DNA from: Chloroflexota bacterium
GTDB taxonomy: Bacteria > Chloroflexota > Anaerolineae > Aggregatilineales > J027
Assembly: GCA_013112715.1 (NCBI GenBank)
Contig: JABFGB010000012.1
Span: forward strand, 1 to 64,000
DNA: 64,000 nt
Reading direction: 5' to 3'
The notes under the pieces: model-generated
Told to the model about the DNA's origin: nothing
The model's input: the letters and a program-made list of their open reading frames with translations, nothing else
Database searches by the model: none
Position numbers and translations under genes: made by a program
Shown here: piece by piece, positions 36,745-46,898 of the stretch
Position numbering within the stretch: the stretch's first letter is position 1
Layout: every line of letters begins with the position of its first letter

Positions 36745-39157
36745 ATCAGGATTTGTGCTGGTCTTGGCTCTGAGCCTAGCGCTGAGTGGAGTGTTGTGGG
36801 TACAGCCACATACCACCACTGCGCAGGATGCCCCGGATGATCTGGTCAATCTGGATCATCTGCGTTTCCTGACCGAGCCGATTACCGTCAATGGTCAGGA
36901 AATGGCGGTTGTCCACATCTACTCGGAATACCCTGATTACGAATGGGTAGATGCGGCGGGCGAGGGTCTCAGTGCAGTAGACGATGTGGCACGCGCGGCA
37001 GTGGTGTATCTGTGGCAGTATGAACGCACGGGTGACATAGAACTGCTCGAATTAGCGCGGCAGTGCCTCAATTTTGTACTGTACATGCAAGCGCCCGATG
37101 GCGAATTTTACAACTTCGTGACCGATAAATCCGGGGCGATTAATGAGCGCGGCGGCACGAGTTATAAAAGCCTCGGCTGGTGGGCCATGCGTGGGTTGTG
37201 GGCCATCGGCGAGGGCGTGCGCGTTTTTGACGACGTAGATACAGCTTATGCTGACCAATTGGCGGAAGCCTATCTTAAAACCGAAACGGCCCTCGGCGCG
37301 ACCCTGACCAACTATGGCGAGTACACCACCCTACACGGCTTTGAGATTCCGGCATGGATACCGGGCGGCGAACCCGATGTAGCCAGCATCGGCCTCTTGG
37401 GTTTGGCGGCCTACTATCAAGCTCGCCCCAATCCGACCACCGAGCAAATCATGACCCGGATTGCCGATGGATTAGCAGAATACCGCTTGGGCGACCATCT
37501 CGAATACCCCTTTGGGATGCACCCCGCCCTCAGCAATGCCCCCGGTTTTTGGCATGATTGGGGCGCACACACCACCCACGCGCTGGCGGTAGCAGGCATA
37601 ACCTTAAATCGCCAAGACTGGATTGATTCTTCAGCGGCGGCGGCAGATTCGTTTTTGCTGCGCCAATTGGTCTTGGAACGTTTCCGCCACATCGGGGTTG
37701 TGCCCTATCGCCTAGAGCAAATCGCCTATGGCACCAACATGCTGGTGTTAACCTATACCACCCTCTATCAAGCGACGGGTGAGGCGCGTTATGCGCGTTA
37801 TGCCGGGGTCGCGGCCAGTTGGTATTTTGGCAACAACATGGCGGGGGTGCAGATGTATGACCCCAGCACCGGACGGGTACTGGATGGCATCAATGGGCCA
37901 GTGGCGTGGCGCGTCAATCGCAATTCCGGCGCGGAATCCACCATTGAAGGCCTCATGAGTATGATCGCCATTGCGGATATCCCGGATGCGCTTGATTTGA
38001 TTTATGCCCAGACCATCGAAAGCACACCCTATTTGATTTTGGAGGCCGAATCTGCCGAACGGGTCATCGGCACACCGACTTATTTTTCGACGACATGGAC
38101 GGGCGAAGGGTATGTCAGTGCGGGGCGTTATATCGGCTTGGGTGAGGGTCAGCGGATGCGCCTGCAATTTGAATTGGAACAGGCAGGCGATTATTGGCTG
38201 TATGTGGCCCATGTGCGCCACTCCGCCAGCAGTACGACCAATCAAATCCGCCGTGCCGCATCCCCGCCGACGATTGATGCCGACCCCAGCGATTGGCCCG
38301 ATGATGTGCCGACGCTGGCATCCAACACCGCCCAACAATTTTTACGCGGGGCGGGCATGTGGCAAGGGCCGGAGGTAGACAGCCATGAGGTGCGTCTGAC
38401 ATGGGATGACCAAAATCTCTATATTTTGGCAACGGTGCGCGACCCCGAACATGAACAGCCCTTCACACTCAGTAATGCGTGGCAGGGCGACACCCTCTGG
38501 ATTTATTTCACCCATCAAGCCGATGCCACCCGCCTCTCCGCCAAATTTACGCTGGCCCAAACCCCCGATGGCCCACAAATCTGGGATTGGATACATACGG
38601 AATTTTTGGAAGGGGCGCAGTTGGCATGGCAGCCCCAAGACGCAGGGTACATTTACGAGGCGGCTATCCCTTGGGCTTCACTGGATGTCGAGCAGCCTGC
38701 TGCTGGCTTATCCATTGGATTTGAAGCTGGACGGGGTATCGGCGGCAACTCGTTTATGGATTTGACCGGACGTGACCCCGATGTCGCGGCGAATTTGATG
38801 AAACTGGTGCTGGTTGAACCGGGCATGGATGCAAGTGCCCTGAGTGCCGCCCCGGTCGCCCTGTCCGTTCGGCTGGATGATGGGGATCGCGTGACCCTGC
38901 AAGAATCGGTCTCCCCCGACAGCGATTATTTTTGGCTGGATTTGCTGACTCCCATCCCGGTAACACTGGCTATTGGGGAACATACCATTCGCTTTGAATA
39001 CGCAGGCGACCCGGCTGAAAACCCCGGCCTGAGCAAGATTGACGCTTTTTATTTGCAGCCCGTTGTGGCGCGGCGGGTCTTCCAAACCCCCGATGGCCGC
39101 ACCTTTAGCCTAACCTACAACACCCAGACGGGTGAATCCACATGGGAGGAAAAATGA
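36728..39157 (+). CDS. Secreted helical-barrel protein with CBM9-like domain nested in a CBM35-like domain
   Basis: The GTG at 36728 gives 809 residues with a well-formed signal peptide (basic RSKAK, hydrophobic core, ending TTTAQD); an ATG at 36692 is in frame but would put 12 extra residues ahead of it. Residues 45-435 are helical with paired W/G motifs (SLGWWAMRGLWAIGEG), like an (alpha/alpha)6 barrel. From about 440 a CBM6/35-type beta-sandwich begins (LILEAESAERVIG, AGDYWLYVAHV). A CBM9-like module with IDADPSDWPDD and LTWDDQNLYILATV interrupts it, and it resumes with VRLDDGDRVTL and KIDAFYLQP. It probably captures or trims the polysaccharide imported by the transporter. It overlaps the permease gene by 17 bases. 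Confidence 0.65.
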   Translation: MRSKAKSGFVLVLALSLALSGVLWVQPHTTTAQDAPDDLVNLDHLRFLTEPITVNGQEMAVVHIYSEYPDYEWVDAAGEGLSAVDDVARAAVVYLWQYERTGDIELLELARQCLNFVLYMQAPDGEFYNFVTDKSGAINERGGTSYKSLGWWAMRGLWAIGEGVRVFDDVDTAYADQLAEAYLKTETALGATLTNYGEYTTLHGFEIPAWIPGGEPDVASIGLLGLAAYYQARPNPTTEQIMTRIADGLAEYRLGDHLEYPFGMHPALSNAPGFWHDWGAHTTHALAVAGITLNRQDWIDSSAAAADSFLLRQLVLERFRHIGVVPYRLEQIAYGTNMLVLTYTTLYQATGEARYARYAGVAASWYFGNNMAGVQMYDPSTGRVLDGINGPVAWRVNRNSGAESTIEGLMSMIAIADIPDALDLIYAQTIESTPYLILEAESAERVIGTPTYFSTTWTGEGYVSAGRYIGLGEGQRMRLQFELEQAGDYWLYVAHVRHSASSTTNQIRRAASPPTIDADPSDWPDDVPTLASNTAQQFLRGAGMWQGPEVDSHEVRLTWDDQNLYILATVRDPEHEQPFTLSNAWQGDTLWIYFTHQADATRLSAKFTLAQTPDGPQIWDWIHTEFLEGAQLAWQPQDAGYIYEAAIPWASLDVEQPAAGLSIGFEAGRGIGGNSFMDLTGRDPDVAANLMKLVLVEPGMDASALSAAPVALSVRLDDGDRVTLQESVSPDSDYFWLDLLTPIPVTLAIGEHTIRFEYAGDPAENPGLSKIDAFYLQPVVARRVFQTPDGRTFSLTYNTQTGESTWEEK

Positions 39158-40035
39158 AACTTGTTCGTCATCCCCAAAGCCCCCTGCTCTATCCCAATCC
39201 GCTGCACCAATGGGAATCCGTCAATGTCTTTAACTGCGCGGTGACGGAATGGAATGGGCTATTTCATATGCACTATCGCGCTCAGGGGGTGGATTTTATT
39301 TCGCACATTGGGTATGCCGTCAGCGCCGATGGCCTCCATTGGAATCGGCTGGAAAAACCTGTCGTCGCCCCCCATCAGGGCCGCGAAGATTATCGAGGAG
39401 TGGAAGACCCGCGTGTCACCCCGTTAGAAGGCACGTTTTATATGTGCTACACGGCTTATGGCGAAAATGGCAATTTCCCGATGATCGCCCAATCCGATAA
39501 CCTGATCACATGGACGGACGTCGGGCCGCTGGAAAAAACCGAAAACAAAGATCATGTCTTGTTCCCCGAAAAAATCAACGGACGTTATGCCATCCTGCAC
39601 CGCCGCCGCCCCCACATTTGGATTGCCTACAGTGACGACCTCAAAACATGGACAGATCACACCATTATCATGTCCCCACGTGAGGATAATCTGTGGGATG
39701 CCAAAAGCATTGGCGCAAACGGCGTCCCGGTTAAAACTGAACACGGCTGGCTGTTGTTTTATCATGGATATGGCAAAGAACATATCTATCGTCAATCGGT
39801 GGCTTTGCTCGATTTGCAGAACCCCGCCAAGGTGATTCACCGTCCTAAATCGTTTTTCATGCAACCGGAAGAAACATGGGAAATACGCGGTGATGTACCC
39901 AACGTGATTTTTAGCTGTTCCAACAACGTCGTGAACAACCAACTCTACTTTTATTACGCCGGGGCTGACCGTTTGATCGGCTTGGCAACTGCCCCAATGA
40001 AAGATGTCATCCAGTTTGCACGGAAAGGTAAATAA
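39154..40035 (+). CDS. GH130-family phosphorylase/hydrolase, second copy
   Basis: A 293-residue five-bladed propeller. It starts MKLVRHPQSPLLYPNP, with NVFNCAV in the first blade and GVEDPRV at 82-88, where Asp85 is the likely catalytic acid. It is only distantly similar to the GH130 gene at 29157 and belongs to a different subgroup. It is cytoplasmic and would act on the beta-mannoside-type sugar after import. The ATG at 39154 overlaps the previous stop as ATGA, confirming this start over the frame extension at 39142. Confidence 0.8.
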   Translation: MKLVRHPQSPLLYPNPLHQWESVNVFNCAVTEWNGLFHMHYRAQGVDFISHIGYAVSADGLHWNRLEKPVVAPHQGREDYRGVEDPRVTPLEGTFYMCYTAYGENGNFPMIAQSDNLITWTDVGPLEKTENKDHVLFPEKINGRYAILHRRRPHIWIAYSDDLKTWTDHTIIMSPREDNLWDAKSIGANGVPVKTEHGWLLFYHGYGKEHIYRQSVALLDLQNPAKVIHRPKSFFMQPEETWEIRGDVPNVIFSCSNNVVNNQLYFYYAGADRLIGLATAPMKDVIQFARKGK

Positions 40036-40038
40036 GTA

Positions 40039-41070
40039 ATGGAGGCCATCGGCATCGCATTGGTCGGGGCGGGCGCATTTGGGGAATTTTGCCTACGGGC
40101 TTTTGATGCCATGCCCGAAATCCGGATTCAAGCAGTGTGTGATGTGGACGCAGCGCGGGCCGAAGCGATGGCCCATCAGTATCACGCCCAAGCCTACACC
40201 GACTTGGCTACCTTATTGCATGACCCATCCGTTCAAATTGTGGCGCTGAATACCCCGCCCCACCTCCATGCCGAGCAGGGTCTGGCGGTTTTGAAAGCAG
40301 GCAAACATCTTGTTTGCGAAAAACCACTAGCCCTCACCTGTGCTGATGCCGAAGCCTTGATTGAGACTGCTGCCGCCAATCATGTGCTGCTAACGGTGGA
40401 TTATGTCATGCGCTATAACCCGTTTTGGCAAGCCGCTGCGGATCTTTCCCATTCGGGTGTATTGGGACAACTGCGCCATATGGATTTAAGCAACCACGCC
40501 GCCGGATTGTCCCTGCCTGCCAATCATTGGTTTTGGGATAAGACCAAAAGCGGCGGGATTTGGATCGAACACGGTGTTCATTTTTTTGATGCCTTCACAT
40601 GGGTAGCTGGAGAACGGGGCGAAATTCTAGCTTCGTCCAGCTATAGGCGACCTGATGGAGCAACCGATCGTGTGGAGGCCCTAGCGCAATTTGGCACAAC
40701 GGCGGCCCATTTTTATCATGGATTCGACCAAAGCGGCCAAACCGAACAGACAACGGTACGCCTGACCTTTGAAAAAGGCTATGTCACGTTACGCGAATGG
40801 GTGCCAACCTCGATTGAAATTGTGACTACGCTGAGTGCTGGACACATCACACCCTATCTGCATGGGGAGATCGAAACCAGTCCTTACCATAACAACCGCA
40901 CACTGATTCGAGCTTATGCCCCACAAGGCAAATCGGCGGTATATCAGCAAAGCATCCAAGCGGCAATGCTGGCCCTCGTTCGTAGCATCCAAACAGGCCA
41001 AGTGCTGCCCGTAAGTGGTCAGCAGGGCTTAGACAGCCTTGCCCTTGCTGTCGCCGCCGAAAATGAGTGA
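40039..41070 (+). CDS. Gfo/Idh/MocA-family NAD(P)-dependent oxidoreductase
   Basis: A 343-residue dehydrogenase. The Rossmann half has GAGAFGEFCLRAF, AVCDVDAARAEAMA, LNTPPHLHAEQGLAVLKAGKHLVCEKPLA with the catalytic Lys of EKP, and ends near residue 120. The second half has GGIWIEHGVHFFDAFTWVAGE, with the conserved His pair. Members oxidise sugars, inositols or glycosides at a secondary alcohol. It is the last gene of the LacI-controlled operon, three bases after GH130, and probably acts on the sugar released there. Confidence 0.85.
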   Translation: MEAIGIALVGAGAFGEFCLRAFDAMPEIRIQAVCDVDAARAEAMAHQYHAQAYTDLATLLHDPSVQIVALNTPPHLHAEQGLAVLKAGKHLVCEKPLALTCADAEALIETAAANHVLLTVDYVMRYNPFWQAAADLSHSGVLGQLRHMDLSNHAAGLSLPANHWFWDKTKSGGIWIEHGVHFFDAFTWVAGERGEILASSSYRRPDGATDRVEALAQFGTTAAHFYHGFDQSGQTEQTTVRLTFEKGYVTLREWVPTSIEIVTTLSAGHITPYLHGEIETSPYHNNRTLIRAYAPQGKSAVYQQSIQAAMLALVRSIQTGQVLPVSGQQGLDSLALAVAAENE

Positions 41071-41082
41071 TTGCAATATACC

Positions 41083-41395
41083 GATTCTCAAAACCCCATT
41101 GGATAATGCCAGCAGGGGTATCAATGATTTGTCATAAAATCGCATTCTCACCCTCTTCTCCTGTGACTGACCATCGGCCCAAAGGTGTTTCAGGCGCGGG
41201 CAATGCCACGTCCCCACTTGCCCGTCATGATAATACGCTTTCGTCACGAAGGCTTTGACGACATAGCCGAGGGTATCTACCGCCAAATGGCGTTGGCGCT
41301 TTGTGGACTTGCTCACGGATTTGTTGATGCAAGGCCGCATGAATTGGCTGCCAATCCACCCCTAAGTGCGCTTTATCGAGGTTGGATTTAACTCC
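41083..41395 (-). pseudogene. IS5-like transposase remnant
   Basis: Two minus-strand frames carry parts of one transposase. One reads DKAHLGVDWQPIHAALHQQI, like the N-terminal W..IH..L..R segment of IS5-group proteins. The other reads KRQRHLAVDTLGYVVKAFVT and later RLKHLWADG, the central DDE-domain stretch. The DSQSVKT segment that should join them is missing, and no full-length frame exists, so the element is dead. This accounts for most of the 392-base gap after the sugar operon. Confidence 0.65.
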
Positions 41396-41474
41396 ATAGC
41401 CTATGACGCTGGGCATATACCCAGAGCATGTCTCAGCACTCGGCTATCGGCGCTAACAACTGTCATAGGCTATG
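41395..41474. repeat. 13-bp inverted repeat bracketing a 54-base segment
   Basis: CATAGCCTATGAC (41395-41407) and GTCATAGGCTATG (41462-41474) are exact reverse complements. A small hairpin CTGGG-CATATA-CCCAG lies between them. The right arm overlaps the last codons of the FmdE-like gene. It may be the end of the dead insertion element or a terminator structure; the sequence does not decide. Confidence 0.5.
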
Positions 41475-42086
41475 ATCAATCACATCAACCACCGAGTAAT
41501 AACTCTCCCCAGCACAGGCACGGCATAACACCATGCCATGACAGGCAATTTCACGCTCATTGATGATTTCTTCCCCACAAACAGAGCAGTTCACACGCAC
41601 CCTCGGACGGCTGATTAAGGCTTTCATCGAAAGCGCAAGGTGAACGTGTTGGGTTTCAAATAAACGCTCATCAGAGATCATTTGGTAAGCCGCAAGTTGG
41701 GCGTGCCAACGACTCCGCGCATTTGGCATCAAAGCCCCTGCTTGTTGGCGACTGTCTAAGGACGGATAAATACGAATTGCTTCTTCAGTTAGGGTATCAA
41801 CAAAAGTTGCGGCGATTTTTCCAAAATCTATCAAACGCAGGGTGCGATGCCCTAACGTACAGCCTGTGGCGATTGCCACACCATCTGCAAAGCAACCATC
41901 CGTTTCCACAAAGATAAAGAGTCGTTTATTCTGCTGTGGGTAGGGAAGTCTCAATAGCGTTGCCCCGTACATCCCCATTCGCACACCTAAGACTTGGCGT
42001 GGACAGAGGTGATGATGGTGAGCAGCGCTTTGGTTGAGCAGCGCCTCTAAGGTTGCTGAAAAACCTGTGTTTTGCTTAGGTTGCAT
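41463..42086 (-). CDS. FmdE-family protein with C-terminal zinc finger
   Basis: A 207-residue cytoplasmic protein. The N-terminal part has [49 protein letters not shown] and a [11 protein letters not shown] strand, the pattern of FmdE (subunit E of formylmethanofuran dehydrogenase). The C-terminal [27 protein letters not shown] is a four-Cys zinc-binding knuckle. FmdE proteins accompany molybdenum enzymes in many bacteria without methanofuran chemistry, perhaps in cofactor handling. It is the last gene of the redox operon; the ATG at 42086 overlaps the channel gene by 11 bases. Confidence 0.75.
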   Translation of the reverse strand: MQPKQNTGFSATLEALLNQSAAHHHHLCPRQVLGVRMGMYGATLLRLPYPQQNKRLFIFVETDGCFADGVAIATGCTLGHRTLRLIDFGKIAATFVDTLTEEAIRIYPSLDSRQQAGALMPNARSRWHAQLAAYQMISDERLFETQHVHLALSMKALISRPRVRVNCSVCGEEIINEREIACHGMVLCRACAGESYYSVVDVIDHSL

Positions 42087-43161
42087 CTTGCCCTTTGATG
42101 ATTCCATAGCCCTGAGCTAGGCTCCTTATAAAACCAACAAACGTAATGCCCCACGCAAAAAGGGCTACATAAATGAAATAACGTGGGATCGTCATCAGGA
42201 AATCTAGATCAAGGGCACGAGCAAGCTGATAGGTACAGGCCGTGTACATGCCCAATGGAAAGACCATTCCCCAATATTGCGGATTGTAACGTAGCGGAAA
42301 GTGCTGATAACCATGCCGCCAGAATCCGAACAAGAGCAGCAGCGGGATCCACCATGTCGCGGTTGCCCAAAAGAACAACGTAAAGCCTTTTAGAAAAGGG
42401 ACAACATCTAGAATGATAGGAGAACGAAAAGCATTCAGCATCAGCACCGAGCCGGATAGGGTAGTGATGGCAACCGCGCCCATATTAATCCAATAAGGGG
42501 GTGTTAGATTTTGGCTATTGATTGGAAAAAAGCTGAATCGGTAGAAGATCAACGTAATGATTGGAATATAGATCATACCACCCAGCAGATATAGACAGAG
42601 GGTAAAAAAGAGCAGGATATCGCGGTGCTGGGTAACTTCGACTTGGCTCGAGAGGTGAGTCCCCAAAATAGAGACGCCTTGAGTTGCGACGACTGCAATC
42701 AACCAAGTGCCGTTAATGCCGATTTCAATAGGCGGTTTGTTTTGAATGATTGTAATTGCGGTAAAAAACGTATAGATGATCACGATCCATAGAAATACGG
42801 CCACCCCCCACAGGCAAGCGGCAACCGTGTAGTTTTTTTGGATGATTACAAACTGGCTTCCCAAGATACAGGTGGCCGCAACTATCGTTAGAAAACCGGG
42901 ACTACGTGTATGATTGGTGAGATCCGCCCAAATATGGGAACGATACAGCACTATACGTAGTATGAGCATAACCGATAGCACTGCATACATGAGGATATTG
43001 AGTACCAAAAGTATCTGCGCCAACCACTCAATCCCAACAAAAAAACAGGCAGTCGAGGTAATCCCGGTAGCCATTACCAGTGCAAAATAGCCGGGAAACA
43101 GAGTGGCGATGCTCTGGCGGATAATCGCCCCAAAACGGTTATCGGTCGAGGCCGTAGACAT
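42076..43161 (-). CDS. TDT/SLAC1-family anion channel (TehA-like)
   Basis: A 361-residue membrane protein with about ten helices. The start [20 protein letters not shown], and later [21 protein letters not shown], match the TehA/SLAC1/Mae1 (TDT) family of channels and carriers for nitrate, chloride, sulphite or dicarboxylates. Embedded in a molybdoenzyme operon, it most plausibly moves the substrate or product anion. It overlaps the 81-aa gene before it by 23 bases and the FmdE gene after it by 11, so expression is tightly linked. Confidence 0.8.
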   Translation of the reverse strand: MSTASTDNRFGAIIRQSIATLFPGYFALVMATGITSTACFFVGIEWLAQILLVLNILMYAVLSVMLILRIVLYRSHIWADLTNHTRSPGFLTIVAATCILGSQFVIIQKNYTVAACLWGVAVFLWIVIIYTFFTAITIIQNKPPIEIGINGTWLIAVVATQGVSILGTHLSSQVEVTQHRDILLFFTLCLYLLGGMIYIPIITLIFYRFSFFPINSQNLTPPYWINMGAVAITTLSGSVLMLNAFRSPIILDVVPFLKGFTLFFWATATWWIPLLLLFGFWRHGYQHFPLRYNPQYWGMVFPLGMYTACTYQLARALDLDFLMTIPRYFIYVALFAWGITFVGFIRSLAQGYGIIKGQDAT

Positions 43162-43384
43162 AATAAAGTAACCCCAGATTCAGACCGAGACAAACAAGAC
43201 TGGCAAGGGCTGCTGGGAGTAAAATCCCGGTATCCCCGCCCAAATAGGCATTCATGGTGGCGGTGAAAAGCCAAAGTTGCAAAATAATAATAATTGCAAC
43301 TATAAACAGAATCCCGGTGACGATGGTGAGACGTTGGGTCCGTGAAAAATGGGAACTACGTTTGGGAGAGGTGGTTCTATTCAT
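43139..43384 (-). CDS. Small two-helix membrane protein of the redox operon
   Basis: An 81-residue protein with a basic N-terminus and two membrane helices (about 20-43 and 53-77, the second ending [11 protein letters not shown]). The start overlaps the Rieske stop as ATGA and the end overlaps the channel gene, so it is certainly a translated member of the operon. It could be a membrane anchor or assembly subunit for the Rieske or channel partner. It resembles small uncharacterised proteins of the DUF6755 type, but I am not sure of this. Confidence 0.6.
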   Translation of the reverse strand: MNRTTSPKRSSHFSRTQRLTIVTGILFIVAIIIILQLWLFTATMNAYLGGDTGILLPAALASLVCLGLNLGLLYYVYGLDR

Positions 43385-43935
43385 GAGGTGCGTTCCTCAA
43401 TGTCAGTTGCATAAATCACGCCGTCACGCACTTCAATGTGAACTTGTGCAAGTGGGCGCTGGGGCGGCCCTTGAATCGGGCGACCTGTCATCATATCAAA
43501 AACCCCATGGTGACACGGGCAGAAAAGCTCACGCTCATCCACATGGGGTATAACTGGGCATGAGAGGTGCGTACACTGCTGCTCATAGGCGACAAAAACA
43601 TTTTCCTCAATCCTAACGAGCAACCGGGCGGGGCTGCCGTCAGGATATTCAAAGAGCAGAGATTCACCGACTGGAAGCTCTTCAACTCGTGCAATAATCT
43701 TCTCGGCTAGCTTTTCCTCACTGCCGAAGGCAGACCGTGCCAGTAGGTAGAATTGCCCTGTTGTAAAAGCAGCGCTGGTCAACATCAGGAATTTGACGAA
43801 ATCACGCCGTGAGATGTATTCATCCAACGGCCAATCAATCGGAAAGTCCTGCCGCCAGCGAGGTTGCTGCTCCATTGGACGCCCATCTGGGGGAATAGAA
43901 ACCTGTTCAGAACCGTAATCATTATTTTCAGCCAT
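43381..43935 (-). CDS. Rieske [2Fe-2S] protein with twin-arginine signal
   Basis: A 184-residue protein. An SRRDFVK twin-arginine motif (42-48) precedes a single hydrophobic helix, as in quinol-oxidase Rieske proteins that stay anchored. The cluster ligands are Cys121 and His123 (CTHLSC) and Cys139 and His142 (CPCHHG), with Cys126 and Cys141 as the disulphide pair of the high-potential bc-type class. Of two in-frame starts, ATG 43935 has GAGG seven bases upstream and is preferred to GTG 43938. It should pass electrons outside the membrane to or from quinol. No cytochrome bc partner is present; the NarI-like cytochrome b may take that role. Confidence 0.85.
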   Translation of the reverse strand: MAENNDYGSEQVSIPPDGRPMEQQPRWRQDFPIDWPLDEYISRRDFVKFLMLTSAAFTTGQFYLLARSAFGSEEKLAEKIIARVEELPVGESLLFEYPDGSPARLLVRIEENVFVAYEQQCTHLSCPVIPHVDERELFCPCHHGVFDMMTGRPIQGPPQRPLAQVHIEVRDGVIYATDIEERTS

Positions 43936-44576
43936 CACTGTTCCTCGTATAGATTTGCCATTAGTGGGTCATCGGATAAGAGTTGGGGGACAGGAGCCTG
44001 CTCCATAGACATCGCAATGTCAATCAGGCGCACGTGGGGTTCATTGGGCACCATCATATTCACTTTGGTGGTAATCATCTGTTGCCCAAACTGGAAGGTG
44101 TTGATCGGGTGGGAGCTAGGGCGCAGTCGCTCAATTTCTTCGCGGGTGCCATAAAAAAGTGCTTGACTTGGGCAAACAGAGGCACACATCGGCTTTAGGC
44201 CAACCGAGGTGCGATCATAACACATATCGCACTTCATCATCAGATTCATTTCGTTGTGCATCTTTGGAACGCCAAACGGACAGGCCAGCACACAATTGTT
44301 ACAAGCGATGCAGCGTGGCTTGCGAGCCGTCTGGACAACGCCGTCGCCAGTGCGTTTGATGGCATCTGCCGGACAAACCTCGGCACACGTGGGCGAGTCA
44401 CAGTGCATACAAACGACGGGTACGGTTTGTGTTGAAACAGAACGATCTACATAATCCAACTGGATCATTGAAACGCCCTTGTGCGTATCACATTCACTAC
44501 AGGCTTGAACACATGCTTGGCAGCCAATACAGCGGCTGATGTCAATAAAAAACTCATATCTCTCTGGCTTAGGCAT
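43935..44576 (-). CDS. Four-cluster [4Fe-4S] ferredoxin subunit (NrfC/HycB/FdhB type)
   Basis: A 213-residue electron-transfer protein. Cys groups are [38 protein letters not shown] and CDMCYDR...CASVC, enough for four [4Fe-4S] clusters. It is the usual partner of a molybdopterin catalytic subunit, linking it to the membrane module. It lacks a signal peptide. It follows the molybdoenzyme gene by 49 bases with AAGGAAG before the ATG, and its stop TGA overlaps the Rieske start. Confidence 0.9.
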   Translation of the reverse strand: MPKPERYEFFIDISRCIGCQACVQACSECDTHKGVSMIQLDYVDRSVSTQTVPVVCMHCDSPTCAEVCPADAIKRTGDGVVQTARKPRCIACNNCVLACPFGVPKMHNEMNLMMKCDMCYDRTSVGLKPMCASVCPSQALFYGTREEIERLRPSSHPINTFQFGQQMITTKVNMMVPNEPHVRLIDIAMSMEQAPVPQLLSDDPLMANLYEEQ

Positions 44577-44625
44577 CTAGGCTTCCTTTTCGCTAAAGTC
44601 ACTACCTTTATGATTGCTGCAATAT

Positions 44626-46866
44626 TCAGCGAACGGGTGGCGCTGGTGGTTGTTCTCCATTCTGGGCCTTGTACACACGGACGGCACAGACTTTATATTC
44701 TGGAATTTTGGAAATGGGGTCCTGAGCGGAAATGGTCAATTGATTGATGCTCTTGCGTCCGGCCCAATGATACGGCACAAAAACCGTGTCAGGTCGAATG
44801 GTTCGGACGACACTCACGGGTAGTGTGATGTTGCCTCGGCGGGACTCAGCCGTTACCATGTCTCCCGTCTGCACCCCCAGCTTTTCAGCAAGATTAGGAT
44901 GCATCTCAAGGCGCGGTTCGGGATACTGATCCACGAGTGGCCCGATTCGTCGCGTCTGGGTGCCCGAAAGATAATGGCTAACCACACGGCCTGTCGTCAG
45001 GTAGAGTGGATACGCCTCATCCGGCTCTTCGGCGGGAGGGGTATAGGCGGCTATGTTAAAACGGGCTTTACCATCCGGAAAGTAAAACGGCCCACTCCCT
45101 TTTGCGACAGGATTCCACGATTCACGCTCGAAAAGACGGGGTGTCCCGGGGTGATCTTCACTAGGGCAGGGCCAAAATACACCCATCTGTGTTTCGAGCT
45201 TTTCATAGGTAATGCCTGAATAATCGGCGATACCACCCGCCGAGGCCCGCCGCAGTTCATCAAATATCGCTTCGGGATTGTGAAAGGTAAAACCTTTCTC
45301 GCGTTTCAATGCCGCCGCAATATCTTGGATAATAATCCAGTCCTGCCGCGCATCGCCCGGACATTCAATCGCCTTGTTGATTTTAATGACTCGACCCTCA
45401 ACCTGCGTGACCGTGCCTTCATCTTCCTCATGTAAAGAACCCGGCAAGACAATATCAGCATGATACGCTGTTTCGTTCAGGAAGAAGTCAATCGCGGTGT
45501 AAAATTCCAGCTTTTCGAGTTGAGCGCGAATAAAACTATTATCCGGCAGGGAAACCAGCGGATTGAAGCTGATACTAAGCAATCCCTTGATTTCACCGCG
45601 ATCAATCTTGCGGAAAATCTCGTAGGCGTCCACGCCGGGCATGGGCAAATCATCTGGTGACATTCCCCACACCGCAGCGATTTCGGCACGATGCTGCGGA
45701 TTGCCTAAATCGCGTCCGCCGGGCAGCTGATCCGCTTTTTGTCCATGTTCACGCCCACCTTGGCCGTTACCCTGCCCGGTGATTGTGCCGTAACCGCAGT
45801 TCGGGCGACCAATGCGACCCGAAGCGAGGACAATATTAATCGCACCCAGTACGTTTTGGACCCCATGCGAGTGATGCTCAAGTCCTCTGGCATGGACAAG
45901 GAAACTGGTTTTCGCCGTACCCCACAGTTCCGCCGCCTGCCGGATGGCCCTCTCGGCAATCCCGGTGGCTTGTGCAGTGCGAGCAGGTGTCCATTCTTGA
46001 ACACTTTCCGCCAGTGCCTCAAAGCCCACCGTGTAATTCTCAATAAAGTCATGATCCAGCCAGTCCCGTTCAATCATAAGATTGAGAATGCCATTGAAGA
46101 GAATCACGTCTCGTCCCGGCTTCACAGGCAGATAAACATTGGCAGTGCGAGCAATCGGGGTGATACGGGGGTCAACCACCACAATTTTTGCGCCGTGTTC
46201 ACGGGCCTGCCAGATGTAATCGCTGGTGATAGGCGAACATTCCGCCACGTTTGAGCCGCTAACCCAGACAACCTCGGCACCAATGATGTCGCTCCAAGGG
46301 CTGGCAGCGCGATCAATCCCAAAAGCCTTTTTATTAGCAGCCGCAGCACTGACCATACACAGCCGCCCGTTATAATCAATATTCGAGGTACGCAAGCACA
46401 TATGGGCAAATTTGCCCATCAGATAAGTTTTCTCAGTCGTCAGGCTAGCCCCACTCAAAATGGCGAAAGCATCACGGCCATAAGTCGATTGAATGCGCTC
46501 GATTTCTGAGGCTACCCGCCGAATAGCATCCGAATAGGCGATGGGGCTAAATCCGGCTTCAGCCGAGGGATTGCGCTCCAAAGCAGTCAGAAGGCGATCT
46601 GGGTGTGCCCCTTGCAGATAACGCTTGACACCTTTCGGGCATAGTTTTCCCTGATTGAAAGGAAATTCATACCAAGGTTCAAAGCCGATCACTTCATTAT
46701 CAAGTACCTTAAGTTGAATGCCGCATTGTTGCCCACAAAAACAGCAATGCGTTTTGACAATTTTATCTGGCTCAACGCCTGTATCCACCCGTGCCCCTTG
46801 GGCATAGGCCAGAGTTGGGCCAAAACGCTCAATAATTTCAACCGACTCAACAGGAAGTTTGCTCAT
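44626..46866 (-). CDS. Molybdopterin oxidoreductase, NasA/NarB- or formate dehydrogenase-like catalytic subunit
   Basis: A 746-residue bis-MGD enzyme. An N-terminal [4Fe-4S] site has Cys41/44/48/76. Cys170 in [10 protein letters not shown] is the expected Mo ligand (Cys, not selenocysteine). The signature [15 protein letters not shown] and the later [20 protein letters not shown] match the nitrate reductase (assimilatory)/formate dehydrogenase branch. The C-terminal 120 residues are the molybdopterin-binding barrel. There is no Tat signal, so the enzyme is cytoplasmic. Which reaction it performs cannot be read from sequence; the anion channel and NarI-like subunit favour nitrate or a similar oxyanion, FmdE favours formate. 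The gene follows the cytochrome gene by 32 bases. Confidence 0.8.
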   Translation of the reverse strand: MSKLPVESVEIIERFGPTLAYAQGARVDTGVEPDKIVKTHCCFCGQQCGIQLKVLDNEVIGFEPWYEFPFNQGKLCPKGVKRYLQGAHPDRLLTALERNPSAEAGFSPIAYSDAIRRVASEIERIQSTYGRDAFAILSGASLTTEKTYLMGKFAHMCLRTSNIDYNGRLCMVSAAAANKKAFGIDRAASPWSDIIGAEVVWVSGSNVAECSPITSDYIWQAREHGAKIVVVDPRITPIARTANVYLPVKPGRDVILFNGILNLMIERDWLDHDFIENYTVGFEALAESVQEWTPARTAQATGIAERAIRQAAELWGTAKTSFLVHARGLEHHSHGVQNVLGAINIVLASGRIGRPNCGYGTITGQGNGQGGREHGQKADQLPGGRDLGNPQHRAEIAAVWGMSPDDLPMPGVDAYEIFRKIDRGEIKGLLSISFNPLVSLPDNSFIRAQLEKLEFYTAIDFFLNETAYHADIVLPGSLHEEDEGTVTQVEGRVIKINKAIECPGDARQDWIIIQDIAAALKREKGFTFHNPEAIFDELRRASAGGIADYSGITYEKLETQMGVFWPCPSEDHPGTPRLFERESWNPVAKGSGPFYFPDGKARFNIAAYTPPAEEPDEAYPLYLTTGRVVSHYLSGTQTRRIGPLVDQYPEPRLEMHPNLAEKLGVQTGDMVTAESRRGNITLPVSVVRTIRPDTVFVPYHWAGRKSINQLTISAQDPISKIPEYKVCAVRVYKAQNGEQPPAPPVR

Positions 46867-46898
46867 GGTAGTTCAGACCTTTAATAACAGGTTTTTGC

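Noticed and set aside
41029..41340. 103-aa minus-strand frame after the Gfo/Idh/MocA gene, as a real gene
   Set aside because: It overlaps the end of the dehydrogenase gene and represents only part of an IS5-like transposase, the rest being in another frame.
44626..46866. Selenocysteine at the molybdenum site
   Set aside because: The codon at the ligand position is a normal Cys codon; no in-frame TGA occurs there.
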